DNA of 64,000 nt from Burkholderiales bacterium (GCA_016177875.1 JACOUL010000004.1:23315-87314); one strand, 5' to 3'. Numbered from the stretch's first letter, positions 1-8,860 are shown. Notes: generated by a model from the sequence alone, not told the origin. Numbers and translations are program-made.

Positions 1-403
1 ACACGAAAAAACTCACTAAGGGTTTGTCCGTGACACCCGCCCAAAGATTTTCCAAATTGAATGCTTTAATGCCGCGTAGATGTAAAACTGCCGCAATCTG
101 ATCCATGATTGGATCGAGCACAAAAAACACCGCGATGGCGAATGCACCGAGACGATGAATGACGGTGTAAATGAAATCATTCCAGCGCGCACGCCGGTCG
201 GTAATTTCATGCACCGGGATAAATGCTTCCAGCGGACGCAGCACAATGAACAAAAGCGCGATTTCGCATAGGCCGATCAAAAACCATTCCGTGCCCTCGA
301 AGGCTTCTTCCGTAAATTCACCCAAGCCGGTATGGAATATTACCGGCTGCACGATGGCTTCGAATAGCCAAGCTTGGGCAATTGCAAACCATTCGGCAAT
401 CAT
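1..403 (-). CDS. Sterol desaturase / fatty acid hydroxylase family protein, N-terminal part (runs off the window)
   Basis: From an ATG at 403 an open frame of 134 codons continues past the left edge, so only the N-terminus is visible. It is rich in membrane-like segments (one begins WFLIGLCEIALLFIVL, another AFAIAVFFVLDP) separated by a basic stretch with HEITDRRARWND, which resembles the first transmembrane part of the sterol desaturase family. The diiron His motifs that would prove it lie beyond the edge. The start codon overlaps the stop of the polysaccharide deacetylase gene in an ATGA, indicating translational coupling. The family call is inference from pattern resemblance; the coding call is firmer. 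Confidence 0.62.
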   Translation of the reverse strand, partial: MIAEWFAIAQAWLFEAIVQPVIFHTGLGEFTEEAFEGTEWFLIGLCEIALLFIVLRPLEAFIPVHEITDRRARWNDFIYTVIHRLGAFAIAVFFVLDPIMDQIAAVLHLRGIKAFNLENLWAGVTDKPLVSFFV

Positions 404-1203
404 GGACGAACCGCCTTCTTAGACGCTGGATGAATGGATTGGCGATAAGCCGGATGTTCGCGTAGCGTCGCAAAGCAAAAACCTTTTTTCTCCAGGCCTC
501 TTATCAAAGGTTCGAGCACGGCAGGCGCCCATGGATCCTTGCGCGACCAGATACCTAAATGCGCAACGAAAATGTCGCCATCCTTTAAGCCATTTAGTGC
601 GCGCCGCAGGAGCACATCATTGGATGCGGCTTCAACCGATAGCTCATCTCCGGAAAACCCGGCCGGCGACCAGCCGACATGCGCATATCCGCACGCCTTG
701 CCGGCTGCGAGCGCAGCCGACGTAACACGCCCGCCCGGCGCTCGCCAAAGAGGATCGAGATGGGTGCCGGTCAATTCGAAAAAACGCGCATCAACACGTT
801 TGAGCTCATCGCAATATTGCTGATGGCTCCATACGCGTTTTTTACCGGCATCCGCGCCGAACTGCGGCTTGACTTCCAAGCGATCGGCGGACAAATCGCG
901 TACGGCGTACACATGATCGAAGGTATGAGTGCCGAATGCATGGCCCTCGGCGACGCGCGCTTTCCAATAGGATGCCCAAGACGGATCGAGCGAATAATCG
1001 CCTTTAACGGTTTTTTCGCTGGCCAAGAAAAAAGTGGCCTTGATGTGATGACGATTTAAAACGGAGGCGATGTATTCGGCCTGCGACTGGCTGCCTGTAT
1101 CGAAAGTGAAATAGAGCGTGCCCTTGCAAGCGTCGGCCGCAATTGCGGGCATCGAAGTCATGGCCGCCAAGCTTAAATAACTAAGGTGAAGCAAAGTGCG
1201 CAT
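400..1203 (-). CDS. Exported polysaccharide deacetylase (NodB-homology) family protein
   Basis: 267 residues with a signal peptide ending near MPAIAA. NodB-homology motifs are recognisable: motif 1 is TFDTG, motif 2 is HTFDH, motif 3 is RAPGG and motif 4 is near GDIFVAH. Family members remove N- or O-acyl groups from polysaccharides with a metal held by an Asp and two His. Here the second Asp of the usual TFDDG is Thr, so one metal ligand appears to be missing while the catalytic-base Asp and both His remain. The gene overlaps the upstream beta-propeller gene by one base (TAATG) and the downstream membrane-protein gene by four (ATGA). The substrate is unknown; a periplasmic cell-envelope glycan is likely. 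Confidence 0.85.
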   Translation of the reverse strand: MRTLLHLSYLSLAAMTSMPAIAADACKGTLYFTFDTGSQSQAEYIASVLNRHHIKATFFLASEKTVKGDYSLDPSWASYWKARVAEGHAFGTHTFDHVYAVRDLSADRLEVKPQFGADAGKKRVWSHQQYCDELKRVDARFFELTGTHLDPLWRAPGGRVTSAALAAGKACGYAHVGWSPAGFSGDELSVEAASNDVLLRRALNGLKDGDIFVAHLGIWSRKDPWAPAVLEPLIRGLEKKGFCFATLREHPAYRQSIHPASKKAVRP

Positions 1204-2171
1204 TAGCTGCGCGGGGCATGATTATGGAAGTACACGCCATGCGGCGAGCGCCCGACAGGAATCATCTTGATCACCTTCCGGCCCGGCACATCGATCACCG
1301 CGACCTTCTTGATCCAGCGCAGTGTCGCCCATAGCGTCTTACCGTCTGCGCTTAGCTCCATGCAATCCGGCCCGCCAGGCACATTAATGGTCCCTACATT
1401 CACCATGGTGTGTTGATCGATGATATTGATCGTATTGGAAACGCGATTGGACACGAGGATGTGACGCTTATCTCCCACGGGAAGAAAATTGTGCGCACCG
1501 TCGCCCGCGGTAATTTTCTTGACGGTTTTTTGCGTGCGCCAATCGACCACTTCGACGTAATCTCCCCCCATGATCCCCACAAGGAGGTACTTGTTATTCG
1601 GCGTGATGGCAATCCCGGCGGGCAGCTTACCGACCGGCATAGTCCATTTCACCGTCTGCGTAGTGAGATCGATTGCACTAACTTGATCGCTTCCCTGCAG
1701 CGTCACAAACACCATCTTGCTGTCCGCAGTAAACGCCATATGGCTGGGAAGCTTCGCCAAGGGAATACGTTTAGCAAGCTTCAAGTCTTTGCCGTCGTAA
1801 CGATAGATGTCCACATGGTCCATCCGCAGCGCATTGGCGACGAACCATTTTTGATCCGGCGAAAAACCGATTTGGTAAGGATCGATGACGTCCTTGACGC
1901 GCCGTTGAATCTGTCCTGTTTTAGGATCGAGGAAAACGAGCTCGTCACCCATCGCGCTGGCGACGATCAAGGATTTATTGTCCGGCGTCGCCATCAAGTG
2001 ATGCGGCTCTTTACCGACCGGGATGGTATTGATTTCTTTATGGGTAGTCTGATCGATCAAACTGACGGTGGCGTCACGGGAATTGAGCACCACGACCACA
2101 TTGGCAAGCGCATGCGCGCCTGCCAAGAAGCCCAAAGTCAGCAGAACAACCAAACGACAAAAAGAAAACAT
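1203..2171 (-). CDS. Exported YVTN-type beta-propeller protein (YncE-like)
   Basis: 322 residues, a clear signal peptide (MFSFCRLVVLLTLGFLAGAHA), then a series of about 40-residue blade repeats. The blades carry signature segments such as VVVLNSRDATVSLID, IPVGKEPHHL, MPVGKLPAGIAITP and IPVGRSPHGV, typical of YncE/YVTN seven-bladed propellers. These proteins are periplasmic and mostly of unknown function; some take part in metal or DNA binding or are quinohaemoprotein relatives. No haem motif is present. It is the first gene of an overlapping three-gene leftward operon with a deacetylase and a sterol-desaturase-like protein, suggesting a joint envelope function (inference). Confidence 0.85.
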   Translation of the reverse strand: MFSFCRLVVLLTLGFLAGAHALANVVVVLNSRDATVSLIDQTTHKEINTIPVGKEPHHLMATPDNKSLIVASAMGDELVFLDPKTGQIQRRVKDVIDPYQIGFSPDQKWFVANALRMDHVDIYRYDGKDLKLAKRIPLAKLPSHMAFTADSKMVFVTLQGSDQVSAIDLTTQTVKWTMPVGKLPAGIAITPNNKYLLVGIMGGDYVEVVDWRTQKTVKKITAGDGAHNFLPVGDKRHILVSNRVSNTINIIDQHTMVNVGTINVPGGPDCMELSADGKTLWATLRWIKKVAVIDVPGRKVIKMIPVGRSPHGVYFHNHAPRS

Positions 2172-2329
2172 GAAAAATCACTTCACAATTGGAGCGGTGG
2201 GCGAACATTTTACCGTGGGGACATTTGACTCAACGCATCCCCCCAATAAAACAACGCACGGCCAGGGCGAAAAGCATACAGCCGCGGCTGGTAAAATCTC
2301 CAATTTCTTCAATCTACTCAAGGAATGTT

Positions 2330-2686
2330 ATGTCAATGACTATGACCTCCACCGGTCTCCAGTATGAAGACCTTCAGGTTGGCGAAGGCGAAGAAGCATG
2401 CGCCGGCGCTCATGTCAGCGTTCACTACACCGGCTGGCTGCAAAATCCGGACGGCAGCCAGGGCAGCAAGTTCGATTCAAGCAAAGATAGAAACCAGCCT
2501 TTCGAATTTCCGCTGGGTGCGGGCCATGTCATTAAAGGCTGGGATCAAGGCGTGCAAGGCATGAAGGTAGGCGGCCTGCGTCGATTGGTGATTCCATCCG
2601 CTTTAGGTTACGGTGCGCGCGGCGCCGGCGGTGTGATTCCGCCGAACGCCACCTTGATATTCGACGTGGAACTTTTGGGCGTATAA
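2330..2686 (+). CDS. FKBP-type peptidyl-prolyl cis-trans isomerase
   Basis: 118 residues, essentially a bare FKBP domain. Hallmarks are [28 protein letters not shown] and the C-terminal [14 protein letters not shown]. It catalyses prolyl cis-trans isomerisation and, lacking a signal peptide, should be cytoplasmic. The ATG at 2330 is chosen because AAGGAA lies just upstream and the domain starts immediately after; the open frame extends further upstream but that part has no FKBP similarity. It is followed by a small lipoprotein gene on the same strand. Confidence 0.92.
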   Translation: MSMTMTSTGLQYEDLQVGEGEEACAGAHVSVHYTGWLQNPDGSQGSKFDSSKDRNQPFEFPLGAGHVIKGWDQGVQGMKVGGLRRLVIPSALGYGARGAGGVIPPNATLIFDVELLGV

Positions 2687-2723
2687 GCTCTCTGCATGGT
2701 TCGTTCCCGATAAGGATTGATCC

Positions 2724-2942
2724 ATGCGCCCTATTCAAGTTGTTTACAGTCTCTGTGTCTCCGCACCGCTCATGCTGAGCGGATGTGCGGTTGTATCCGT
2801 GGCTTCTACCGCCGTCTCCCTCACCGGCACGGCGGTCAGTACGGGCGTTGCGGTCGGATCGACTGCGGTAGGCGCGGTCACCACGGTTGCCAAAGGCGCA
2901 GTTAACGCAGGAAGCGCTGTCGTGGAAATAGTGACTGATTAA
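2724..2942 (+). CDS. Small lipoprotein, Ala/Val/Gly-rich
   Basis: 72 residues with a lipoprotein signal peptide and lipobox LSGC at residues 18-21. The mature part is a low-complexity run of Val, Ala, Thr, Gly and Ser (for example VSLTGTAVSTGVAVGSTAVG) that could form amphipathic or glycine-zipper-like helices against the membrane. Similar tiny lipoproteins are common and uncharacterised in Burkholderiales. It lies 21 bp before the acyl-CoA-binding protein gene and is probably co-transcribed with it. No function is assigned. Confidence 0.75.
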   Translation: MRPIQVVYSLCVSAPLMLSGCAVVSVASTAVSLTGTAVSTGVAVGSTAVGAVTTVAKGAVNAGSAVVEIVTD

Positions 2943-2963
2943 TCCGAGAAGGGAAGACTCATC

Positions 2964-3221
2964 ATGAGCATGCAAGCAGAATTCGAACAGGCGGTGGCCG
3001 ATTCAAAAAATTTGCCCGAGCGACCGGACAATATGACGCTCTTGAAGTTGTACGCCTTGTACAAGCAAGCCAGCAGCGGGGATGCCGCCGGCGAGCGCCC
3101 CGGCTTTTCAGACATGATCGGCCGCGCCAAGTGGGATGCCTGGGATGCCTTGCGCGGCACCTCGAATGAGGACGCCATGCGCCAATACATCGAACTGATC
3201 GCCGACTTGAAGGCCGCTTAG
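2964..3221 (+). CDS. Acyl-CoA-binding protein (ACBP)
   Basis: 85 residues, the normal length of a bacterial ACBP. The four-helix ACBP pattern is complete: F-x-x-A at the start, the LLKLYALYKQA segment, the GD..G.RPGF loop, and KWDAWDALRGTSNEDAM. The family binds medium- to long-chain acyl-CoA esters in the cytosol as a carrier or buffer pool. The gene is followed by a GC-rich inverted repeat that closes the transcription unit begun at the FKBP gene. Confidence 0.93.
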   Translation: MSMQAEFEQAVADSKNLPERPDNMTLLKLYALYKQASSGDAAGERPGFSDMIGRAKWDAWDALRGTSNEDAMRQYIELIADLKAA

Positions 3222-3249
3222 TCTCCCTTCACTCAAGCCACCACGCCCC

Positions 3250-3283
3250 AAATGCGCACCATGCACGTGCACGGTGCGCATTT
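3250..3283 (+). terminator. Inverted repeat, probable terminator after the ACBP gene
   Basis: AAATGCGCACC (3250-3260) pairs perfectly with GGTGCGCATTT (3273-3283). The 12-nt loop is itself partly palindromic (GCACGTGC). The following bases are only moderately T-rich, so this is a strong hairpin without a classical U-tract. Confidence 0.5.
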
Positions 3284-3311
3284 GCTTATGCTTATTCTGT
3301 ATAACTGCGGT

Positions 3312-3340
3312 TTGTAGAAATAGCTAAAATGTCTTAAAAT
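3312..3340 (+). promoter_or_regulatory. Candidate sigma-70 promoter for fdxA
   Basis: TTGTAG at 3312-3317 and TAAAAT at 3335-3340 are separated by exactly 17 bp, about 110 bp upstream of the fdxA start and just after the preceding hairpin. Inferred from sequence match only. Confidence 0.42.
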
Positions 3341-3447
3341 ACAAGGCTTTGCGACACTGGTCCTTCGCGCGATACCGCATTTCCCGCTATTGACGCGCCT
3401 GCCACGTTCCAAACCCGTTTTTGCCCCATTTACGAAATAGGACTGTT

Positions 3448-3771
3448 ATGACCCACGTTGTGACCGAATCCTGCATCCGTTGCCGCTATACCGACTGCGT
3501 CGACGTATGCCCGGTAGACTGCTTCCGCGAAGGCCCCAATTTTCTGGCGATCGACCCTGACGAGTGCATCGATTGCGCAGTCTGCGTTGCCGAATGCCCG
3601 GTCAACGCCATCTATGCCGAGGAAGATGTCCCGTCCGACCAGCAGCAATTCATCAAGCTCAATGTCGACCTTGCGCGCAAATGGCCGTCAATCACGAAGA
3701 CCAAGGCGCCGCTGTCCGAAGCCGATGAATGGAAAGACGTGAAAGAAAAGCTGCAGTATCTCGAAAAATGA
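3448..3771 (+). CDS. fdxA: 7Fe-8S (seven-iron) ferredoxin FdxA
   Basis: 107 residues. The N-terminal half has [17 protein letters not shown], which fits the [3Fe-4S]-binding arrangement of seven-iron ferredoxins, and [12 protein letters not shown] for the [4Fe-4S] cluster. A C-terminal extension of about 50 residues is typical of FdxA. It is a cytoplasmic low-potential electron carrier. The ATG at 3448 is preceded by AGGA five bases upstream. The stop codon overlaps the start of the adjacent ferredoxin-NADP reductase gene (ATGA), a direct pairing of carrier and reductase. Confidence 0.94.
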   Translation: MTHVVTESCIRCRYTDCVDVCPVDCFREGPNFLAIDPDECIDCAVCVAECPVNAIYAEEDVPSDQQQFIKLNVDLARKWPSITKTKAPLSEADEWKDVKEKLQYLEK

Positions 3772-4886
3772 AACAGGAACTTGATAGTCGTATGAATACC
3801 ACCGGTCCTAACGCCTTGAGCCCGAACCAGCAAACTCCCGCCGACAAGGCGCCGATCGAAACCGATGCCGTCATCGTCGGTGCCGGTCCGGTTGGACTGT
3901 TCCAGGTATTCGAACTGGGTCTCTTGGAAATCAAAGCCCATGTTATCGACTCCCTGCCGGTCGTCGGCGGCCAATGCGTCGAACTGTATCCGGACAAACC
4001 CATTTACGACATTCCAGCTGTTCCAGTTTGTACCGGGCAGGAATTGACCGATAACCTGTTAAAGCAAATCGAACCGTTCGAGCCGACTTTCCACCTCAAT
4101 CAAGAAGTGACTGTCGTTGAAAAGCGCGAAGACGGACGCTTCAACGTTGAAACCTCGGCGGGCACGCGCTTCATCAGCAAGACTATTTTCATTGCCGCCG
4201 GCGTTGGTTCATTCCAACCGCGCACTTTGAAAGTGGAAGGCATTGAGCAGCACGAAAACAGCCAAGTGTTTTACCGCGTTAAAGATCCGAACCGCTTTCA
4301 CGGCAAGAATCTGGTGATCTGCGGCGGCGGCGACTCGGCGCTGGATTGGGCACTGAATTTCGTTGGTAAAGCAGAGTCGGTCATTCTCTTGCATCGCCGA
4401 GAAGAGTTCCGTGCCGCCCCTGCCTCCGTCGCCAAGATGAAAGAATTGTGCGAGAACTATGAAATGCAATTCTTGGTTGGGCAGGTGACTGGCATCGAAA
4501 ATAAAGACGGCAAGCTTGCCGAAATTAAAGTCACTGGTTCAGACGGCGTGACGCGTCGTTTGCCCTTGGACTATCTGTTGGTGTTCTTTGGTCTTTCGCC
4601 GAAGCTAGGCCCGATCGCGGAATGGGGCTTAGAGATTGAACGCAAACAATTGAAGGTCGACACCGAGAAGTTCGAAACCAATGTCCCAGGCATTTTTGCC
4701 GTGGGCGACATCAATACCTATCCCGGCAAGAAAAAACTGATTCTCTCCGGCTTCCATGAAGCAGCGTTAGCGGCGTTCGGTGCTGCGCCCTATATCTTCC
4801 CGGAAAAGAAAATTCACATGCAATACACCACTACGTCACCGAAACTGCATAAGATTCTGGGCGTGGAAACACCGGTTTTCGATTAA
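3768..4886 (+). CDS. Ferredoxin--NADP(+) reductase, thioredoxin-reductase-like (FNR2 type)
   Basis: About 372 residues. FAD-binding GAGPVGL is near residue 40; an NADP-binding Rossmann motif [10 protein letters not shown] and [10 protein letters not shown] follow; a C-terminal GDINTYPG and FHEAALAAF close the FAD fold. The CxxC of true thioredoxin reductases is absent, as in FNR2 proteins, which transfer electrons between NADPH and ferredoxin. The start at 3768 forms an ATGA overlap with fdxA; an alternative ATG at 3792 has AGGAA 12 bases upstream and would remove eight residues. It ends before a strong intrinsic terminator. Confidence 0.92.
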   Translation: MKQELDSRMNTTGPNALSPNQQTPADKAPIETDAVIVGAGPVGLFQVFELGLLEIKAHVIDSLPVVGGQCVELYPDKPIYDIPAVPVCTGQELTDNLLKQIEPFEPTFHLNQEVTVVEKREDGRFNVETSAGTRFISKTIFIAAGVGSFQPRTLKVEGIEQHENSQVFYRVKDPNRFHGKNLVICGGGDSALDWALNFVGKAESVILLHRREEFRAAPASVAKMKELCENYEMQFLVGQVTGIENKDGKLAEIKVTGSDGVTRRLPLDYLLVFFGLSPKLGPIAEWGLEIERKQLKVDTEKFETNVPGIFAVGDINTYPGKKKLILSGFHEAALAAFGAAPYIFPEKKIHMQYTTTSPKLHKILGVETPVFD

Positions 4887-4913
4887 ACCGCTGCGCGCTT
4901 TTTCTCTTCAAGC

Positions 4914-4949
4914 AAATGCCCCTTCATCACTAAGAGAAGGGGCATTTTT
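4914..4949 (+). terminator. Rho-independent terminator after the ferredoxin reductase gene
   Basis: AAATGCCCCTTC (4914-4925) pairs with GAAGGGGCATTT (4936-4947) around a 10-nt loop, followed by a T-tract. Confidence 0.9.
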
Positions 4950-5057
4950 CTTTACAGGCATTCAGATTTTCAGCGGATGCATGCATTTTTTTCTCGCCCA
5001 GCACTTTAGCCTTCGGTAGCCCCCTGCGTCGAATCAAAAAATATCCAAAAAAAAGCC

Positions 5058-5073
5058 TGGCATAAATTATGCA
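5058..5073 (+). promoter_or_regulatory. Weak sigma-54-like element
   Basis: TGGCATAAATTATGCA has the GG and GC dinucleotides separated by exactly 10 bp and matches TGGCA and TGCA of the -24/-12 consensus, but the first T of TTGC is A. It lies more than 400 bp before phaZ. Confidence 0.2.
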
Positions 5074-5399
5074 GCCTTGTGTTACAGCTTGATCGGTGAT
5101 CTCGCCAACGTTTTTAGTGCAGCGCGGCGAAGAGGAATCGATCAGCCTACCTGCCGGAAATTTTTAGATATTATTTATTGAATATTCCGCATAAATTGTT
5201 TTTAGTAATAGGCACACCCATATTGGATAAAGAAGGAGAAAACAGGCAATTGCCCTTTATATTCAGTTTTTTACTGCATTCTCCCTATGTTATGTTGCCG
5301 CTACACAATAATTTTCATTCGTTTTGTGATTAAAAAGATCATGAATTTGCAATTATTGTAATCAAATTTCATTTTTTTGTTTCGCGAGGGTGACATAGT

Positions 5400-5429
5400 T
5401 CGACACGGAAACAAAAAATGGTTTATGAT
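5400..5429 (+). promoter_or_regulatory. Candidate sigma-70 promoter for phaZ
   Basis: TCGACA at 5400-5405 and TATGAT at 5424-5429 are 18 bp apart, 58 bp before the phaZ start codon. The GAAGGAG ribosome-binding site follows at about 5475-5481. Confidence 0.45.
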
Positions 5430-5487
5430 GCGACGCAGCAACTAGCAACACTTGGGTTTATAAGCGGTACTACTTGAAGGAGCTAAC

Positions 5488-6723
5488 ATGCTTTATCAAT
5501 TTCATGAACTGAATAAGAACTTCATCAATCCGCTGGTCCAATTGGCTGAAGCATCAGCCAAATTGTTTTCGAACCCGGTGTCCCCCTTGGCGCACACGCC
5601 TTTTGCGCAACGCCTCGCCGCAGGCTATGAACTGATGTATCGCCTCGGTAAAGCCTACCAAAAACCGGAATTCGGTATCGAATCTGTGCCGGTTGAAGGC
5701 ACGCAAGTCGGCATCGTCGAAGAAATCATCGCTGAGAAACCTTTCTGCGGCTTGCTGCATTTCAAGAAAGATCTGAGCGGTGCCGAACGCGCTAAGCTGA
5801 ACCAACCGAAATTACTCGTGGTGGCACCTTTGTCGGGCCACCATGCAACCCTACTGCGCGACACGGTACGCGCTCTGCTTGAACAGAACGACGTATACAT
5901 TACCGACTGGGCCAATGCCCGCATGGTGCCGGTGGAAGCAGGTCCATTCCATTTGCACGATTACGTCTACTATGTGCAGGATTTCATCCGACTGTTGGGT
6001 CCGGACGTACACTTGCTCTCCGTTTGTCAGCCTACCGTGCCGGTACTTGCCGCCGTTTCTTTGATGGCCAGCGAGAACGATCCGAAGCTGCCGCGCAGCA
6101 TGACGATGATGGGCGGCCCGATCGATACGCGCAAATCGCCGACGAAGGTCAATGACCTGGCGACGACTAAACCGATTTCCTGGTTTGAAAATAACGTGGT
6201 TTACGGCGTGCCGCCCAACTATCCGGGACACGGCCGCAAGGTATATCCGGGCTTCTTGCAACATGCCGGCTTCGTGGCAATGAATCCGAACCGTCACGCG
6301 CAAAGTCACTGGGATTACTACATGCACTTGCGTCAAGGCGATAATGAGTCCGCCGAATCGATCCGCAAATTTTACGATGAGTACAATGCCGTGCTCGACA
6401 TGCCCGCCGAATACTATCTGGAAACGATTCAAACCGTCTTCCAAGAGCATCATCTGCCTAAGGGTACTTGGGAAATCGGCGGTAAGCTGGTGCGTCCGCA
6501 AGATATCAAGACGGTTGCCCTGCTGACAGTCGAAGGCGAGCTCGACGATATTTCCGGTCCCGGCCAAACTCAGGCTGCGCACGAATTGTGCTGCAATATT
6601 CCGAAAGAAAAGCAGGAAGATTTCGTGGCCCCGGGCGTCGGCCATTACGGCATTTTTGCAGGTAGCCGCTGGCGCGAAATGATTTGCCCGATGGTGAGCA
6701 AATTCATCCGCAAGCACGCCTAA
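5488..6723 (+). CDS. phaZ: Intracellular polyhydroxyalkanoate (PHB) depolymerase
   Basis: 411 residues, the usual length for intracellular PhaZ, with no signal peptide. The start MLYQFHELNKNF and the segment LLVVAPLSGHHATLLRDTV are characteristic. The nucleophile motif is SVCQPTVP with Cys at about residue 180, as in the intracellular granule-associated depolymerases that use Cys instead of Ser. The C-terminal GVGHYGIFAGSRWR carries the likely catalytic His. It hydrolyses stored poly(3-hydroxybutyrate). It is a single-gene unit with its own promoter and terminator; no phaC or phaP lies nearby. Confidence 0.95.
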   Translation: MLYQFHELNKNFINPLVQLAEASAKLFSNPVSPLAHTPFAQRLAAGYELMYRLGKAYQKPEFGIESVPVEGTQVGIVEEIIAEKPFCGLLHFKKDLSGAERAKLNQPKLLVVAPLSGHHATLLRDTVRALLEQNDVYITDWANARMVPVEAGPFHLHDYVYYVQDFIRLLGPDVHLLSVCQPTVPVLAAVSLMASENDPKLPRSMTMMGGPIDTRKSPTKVNDLATTKPISWFENNVVYGVPPNYPGHGRKVYPGFLQHAGFVAMNPNRHAQSHWDYYMHLRQGDNESAESIRKFYDEYNAVLDMPAEYYLETIQTVFQEHHLPKGTWEIGGKLVRPQDIKTVALLTVEGELDDISGPGQTQAAHELCCNIPKEKQEDFVAPGVGHYGIFAGSRWREMICPMVSKFIRKHA

Positions 6724-6736
6724 AATCTCAAGCAAT

Positions 6737-6800
6737 GTTGAGGACAGAGCACTGTTTCGTTTAACTCTGCCCCCCAAAACGAAAGGACGCTGTCCCGCAA
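6737..6800 (-). repeat. Dispersed palindromic (REP-like) repeat, copy 1
   Basis: Ends GTTGAGGACAGAGCA at 6737-6751 and GCTGTCCCGCAA at 6789-6800 match, in reverse orientation, the ends of elements at 54710-54748 and 63104-63142. GGACAG pairs with CTGTCC, and in this copy an additional inner stem TTTCGTTT / AAACGAAA lengthens the hairpin. Confidence 0.7.
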
Positions 6801-6817
6801 TTTACGAATGCGTTTTT

Positions 6818-6849
6818 AAAAGCCGTTCTCGCAAGAGAACGGCTTTTTT
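6818..6849 (+). terminator. Rho-independent terminator after phaZ
   Basis: AAAAGCCGTTCTC (6818-6830), GCAA tetraloop, GAGAACGGCTTTT (6835-6847), then T-tract. Confidence 0.92.
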
Positions 6850-6891
6850 ATTTGCTCCGCCCTATAATGCTGTTTTTGCCGAAAGTCCCAC

Positions 6892-7581
6892 GTGCCATCC
6901 CCCGCTTCCCTTGCCGATCGAATCGATGCAGTGCTGCCGCAGACGCAATGCACGAAGTGCGGCTATGCAGGGTGTCATCCCTACGCAGAAGCCATCGCTA
7001 AGGGCGAAGCAAATTACAACCAATGTCCGCCGGGTGGCGCCGAAGGCATTACGCGTCTCGCGCGACTACTCGGCAAGCCAGTCATTCCCCTCAATCCACA
7101 CAATGGTGTCGAACGCCCGCGGCCGGTCGCGGTCATCGATGAGGCGCTATGCATCGGTTGCACGCTATGCATACAAGCATGTCCAGTCGATGCCATTGTT
7201 GGCGCAGCCAAACAAATGCATACCGTGCTGCCGGCGCTATGCACCGGCTGCGATTTATGCGTGGCGCCGTGCCCCGTTGATTGCATTGCGATGGTCAATG
7301 CGAACGGCGATAAAACCGGGTGGGATGCATGGTCGCCGAAACAAGCCGATGCGGCTCGCGCACGTTTTGAATTCCGTACGATGCGGCTCAAGCGCGAAAA
7401 AGATGAAAACGATGCCAGGCTGGCGGCAAAAGCTGCCGCGAAGTTGAAAGCCCTCGAATCCGAAGTAGCCTTATCGCCGGAACTAAAAGCCGAACAGGCG
7501 CGTAAGAAAGCTGTCATTCAAGCGGCCATGGAGCGTGCGCGCCAGCGAATGGCGACGGCGGAACAGGAGAAACAAGGATGA
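6892..7581 (+). CDS. rnfB: RnfB-like ferredoxin with two [4Fe-4S] motifs
   Basis: 229 residues. The N-terminal four-Cys motif [15 protein letters not shown] and later CPPGG fit the RnfB/ApbE-linked iron-sulfur domain. Two ferredoxin motifs follow ([16 protein letters not shown] and [16 protein letters not shown]). The tail is a charged, Lys/Ala-rich coiled-coil-like helix. Unlike RnfB of Rnf complexes it lacks an N-terminal membrane anchor, and no other rnf genes are present, as is usual in Betaproteobacteria. Translation starts at a GTG; a TATAAT at 6863-6868 gives a very short leader. It overlaps nth by four bases, linking an Fe-S protein with an Fe-S DNA glycosylase. Confidence 0.88.
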   Translation: MPSPASLADRIDAVLPQTQCTKCGYAGCHPYAEAIAKGEANYNQCPPGGAEGITRLARLLGKPVIPLNPHNGVERPRPVAVIDEALCIGCTLCIQACPVDAIVGAAKQMHTVLPALCTGCDLCVAPCPVDCIAMVNANGDKTGWDAWSPKQADAARARFEFRTMRLKREKDENDARLAAKAAAKLKALESEVALSPELKAEQARKKAVIQAAMERARQRMATAEQEKQG

Positions 7582-8228
7582 ATGCGCAAAAACGTCGCGA
7601 GATCTTCCTGCGCTTTCAAACCGCAAACCCGCATCCGACAACCGAGCTCGCGTATACCACTCCTTTTGAATTGCTGATTGCGGTCATCCTTTCGGCACAA
7701 GCCACCGATGTGGGCGTCAATAAAGCGACTCGGCTATTGTTCCCGCACGCGAATTCGCCCCAGGCGATTTATGCATTGGGTGAAGAAGGCCTGATTCCCT
7801 TTGTGCGTACCATCAATCTGTATCGCACCAAAGCTAAAAATATTATTGCGACCTGCCGCATCCTGCTGGATAAACATAACGGAAAAGTGCCGCGTACGCG
7901 TGAAGAGTTAGTGGAATTACCCGGCGTCGGCAGAAAGACTGCGAACGTCGTGCTTAACACGGCTTTCGGCGAAGGTACGATAGCCGTCGACACGCATATC
8001 TTTCGCGTTTCCAATCGGACCGGTGTGGCGCCAGGGGGAAATCCCTTGGAAGTGGAGCAGCAATTGTTGAAACACGTGCCGGAAGAATACCGTCACGACG
8101 CGCATCACTGGCTGCTACTGCATGGCCGCTACATTTGTGTGGCACGCAAACCAATGTGCTGGAATTGTCTGATCAATGACTTGTGCGAATATCCGGACAA
8201 AACACCGGCGCCAACGAAAGGCATCTAA
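7578..8228 (+). CDS. nth: Endonuclease III (DNA glycosylase / AP lyase)
   Basis: 216 residues. The helix-hairpin-helix [13 protein letters not shown] carries catalytic Lys120, and [12 protein letters not shown] carries Asp138, the same numbering as E. coli Nth. The [4Fe-4S] site is C-x6-C-x2-C-x5-C near the C-terminus. It removes oxidised pyrimidines in base-excision repair. The start overlaps the rnfB stop (ATGA). The stop overlaps the convergent nitroreductase gene by four bases. Confidence 0.97.
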   Translation: MNAQKRREIFLRFQTANPHPTTELAYTTPFELLIAVILSAQATDVGVNKATRLLFPHANSPQAIYALGEEGLIPFVRTINLYRTKAKNIIATCRILLDKHNGKVPRTREELVELPGVGRKTANVVLNTAFGEGTIAVDTHIFRVSNRTGVAPGGNPLEVEQQLLKHVPEEYRHDAHHWLLLHGRYICVARKPMCWNCLINDLCEYPDKTPAPTKGI

Positions 8229-8806
8229 ACGATTTTGCACGCGTCCTCGAAGGCTAGGCGCGGCGAACGCGGACGCAGTTTGGCTGGCTCGCCGTAACCC
8301 AAACTGCACACAAAATTAGCTTTGATCGAGGTGCCCGCGAAAAAAGCCGCATTTAATTTTTCTGAATCAAACCCCGACATCGGACCGCAATCCAGCCCCA
8401 CCGCGCGCACTGCCAAAATGAAGTAAGCCCCCTGCAGCGAGGAATTGCGGAAAGCGGTCGATTCGATCTTCGCTTGGTCGTCCGCGAACCAGGAGCGCGC
8501 GTCGGTATGCGGGTAAAGTTGCGGCAGCATATCGAAGAACTTCATATCCATTCCGATGATCGCCGTCACCGGCGCTTGCCGCGTCTTGGCCTGGTTACCG
8601 CGATCCATGCATGTCACGAGCTTTTCTTTTTCTTCGGGCGATTTCACGAAAACGATACGGGCAGGACAGCAGTTGGCCGAGGTGGGACCCCATTTCATCA
8701 AATCGTAGATCTGCCGCAGCTGCTCATCGCTGACCGACCTATCCTGCCAGCCGTTCTGGGTACGCGCCTTGCGAAACAGCGTATCAAGTGCAGCGGCATC
8801 CAGCAT
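8225..8806 (-). CDS. Nitroreductase family protein, RutE/HadB-like (malonic semialdehyde reductase type)
   Basis: 193 residues. The start [20 protein letters not shown], the segment [18 protein letters not shown] and the C-terminal [20 protein letters not shown] are typical of the RutE subgroup of FMN-dependent nitroreductases. RutE reduces malonic semialdehyde to 3-hydroxypropionate; without a rut operon here, a general aldehyde or quinone reductase role is equally possible. ATG at 8806 is preceded by AAGGAG, so longer upstream starts are rejected. Confidence 0.88.
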   Translation of the reverse strand: MLDAAALDTLFRKARTQNGWQDRSVSDEQLRQIYDLMKWGPTSANCCPARIVFVKSPEEKEKLVTCMDRGNQAKTRQAPVTAIIGMDMKFFDMLPQLYPHTDARSWFADDQAKIESTAFRNSSLQGAYFILAVRAVGLDCGPMSGFDSEKLNAAFFAGTSIKANFVCSLGYGEPAKLRPRSPRLAFEDACKIV

Positions 8807-8860
8807 GATGAGCTCCTTCTCAAGTAGAATTTCCATCTTAATCCAAACCGGCAATTTCCG

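Larger units (their letters stand above)
4950..5487. other. AT-rich intergenic spacer upstream of phaZ
   Basis: About 540 bp without a convincing reading frame. It is clearly more AT-rich than its surroundings (many TTATT, AATTT and ATTATT runs between 5165 and 5380). It holds the probable phaZ promoter near 5400-5429, a possible sigma-54-like element at 5058-5073, and an AGGAG-type ribosome-binding site just before 5488. A small RNA cannot be excluded, but no strong terminator hairpin is visible inside. Confidence 0.6.

Noticed and set aside
2718..2942. Alternative reading frames in the small lipoprotein region
   Set aside because: Only one frame has a signal peptide with lipobox; the others are Arg/Cys-rich shadows.
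5343..5366. TTGCAATTATTGTAATCAAA as an FNR box upstream of phaZ
   Set aside because: The half-sites do not have the required 4-bp spacing.
5851..6777. Long open frame antisense to phaZ (about 308 codons)
   Set aside because: It lies opposite a full-length, well conserved depolymerase gene and its translation is a His/Arg-rich low-information shadow typical of GC-biased coding DNA.
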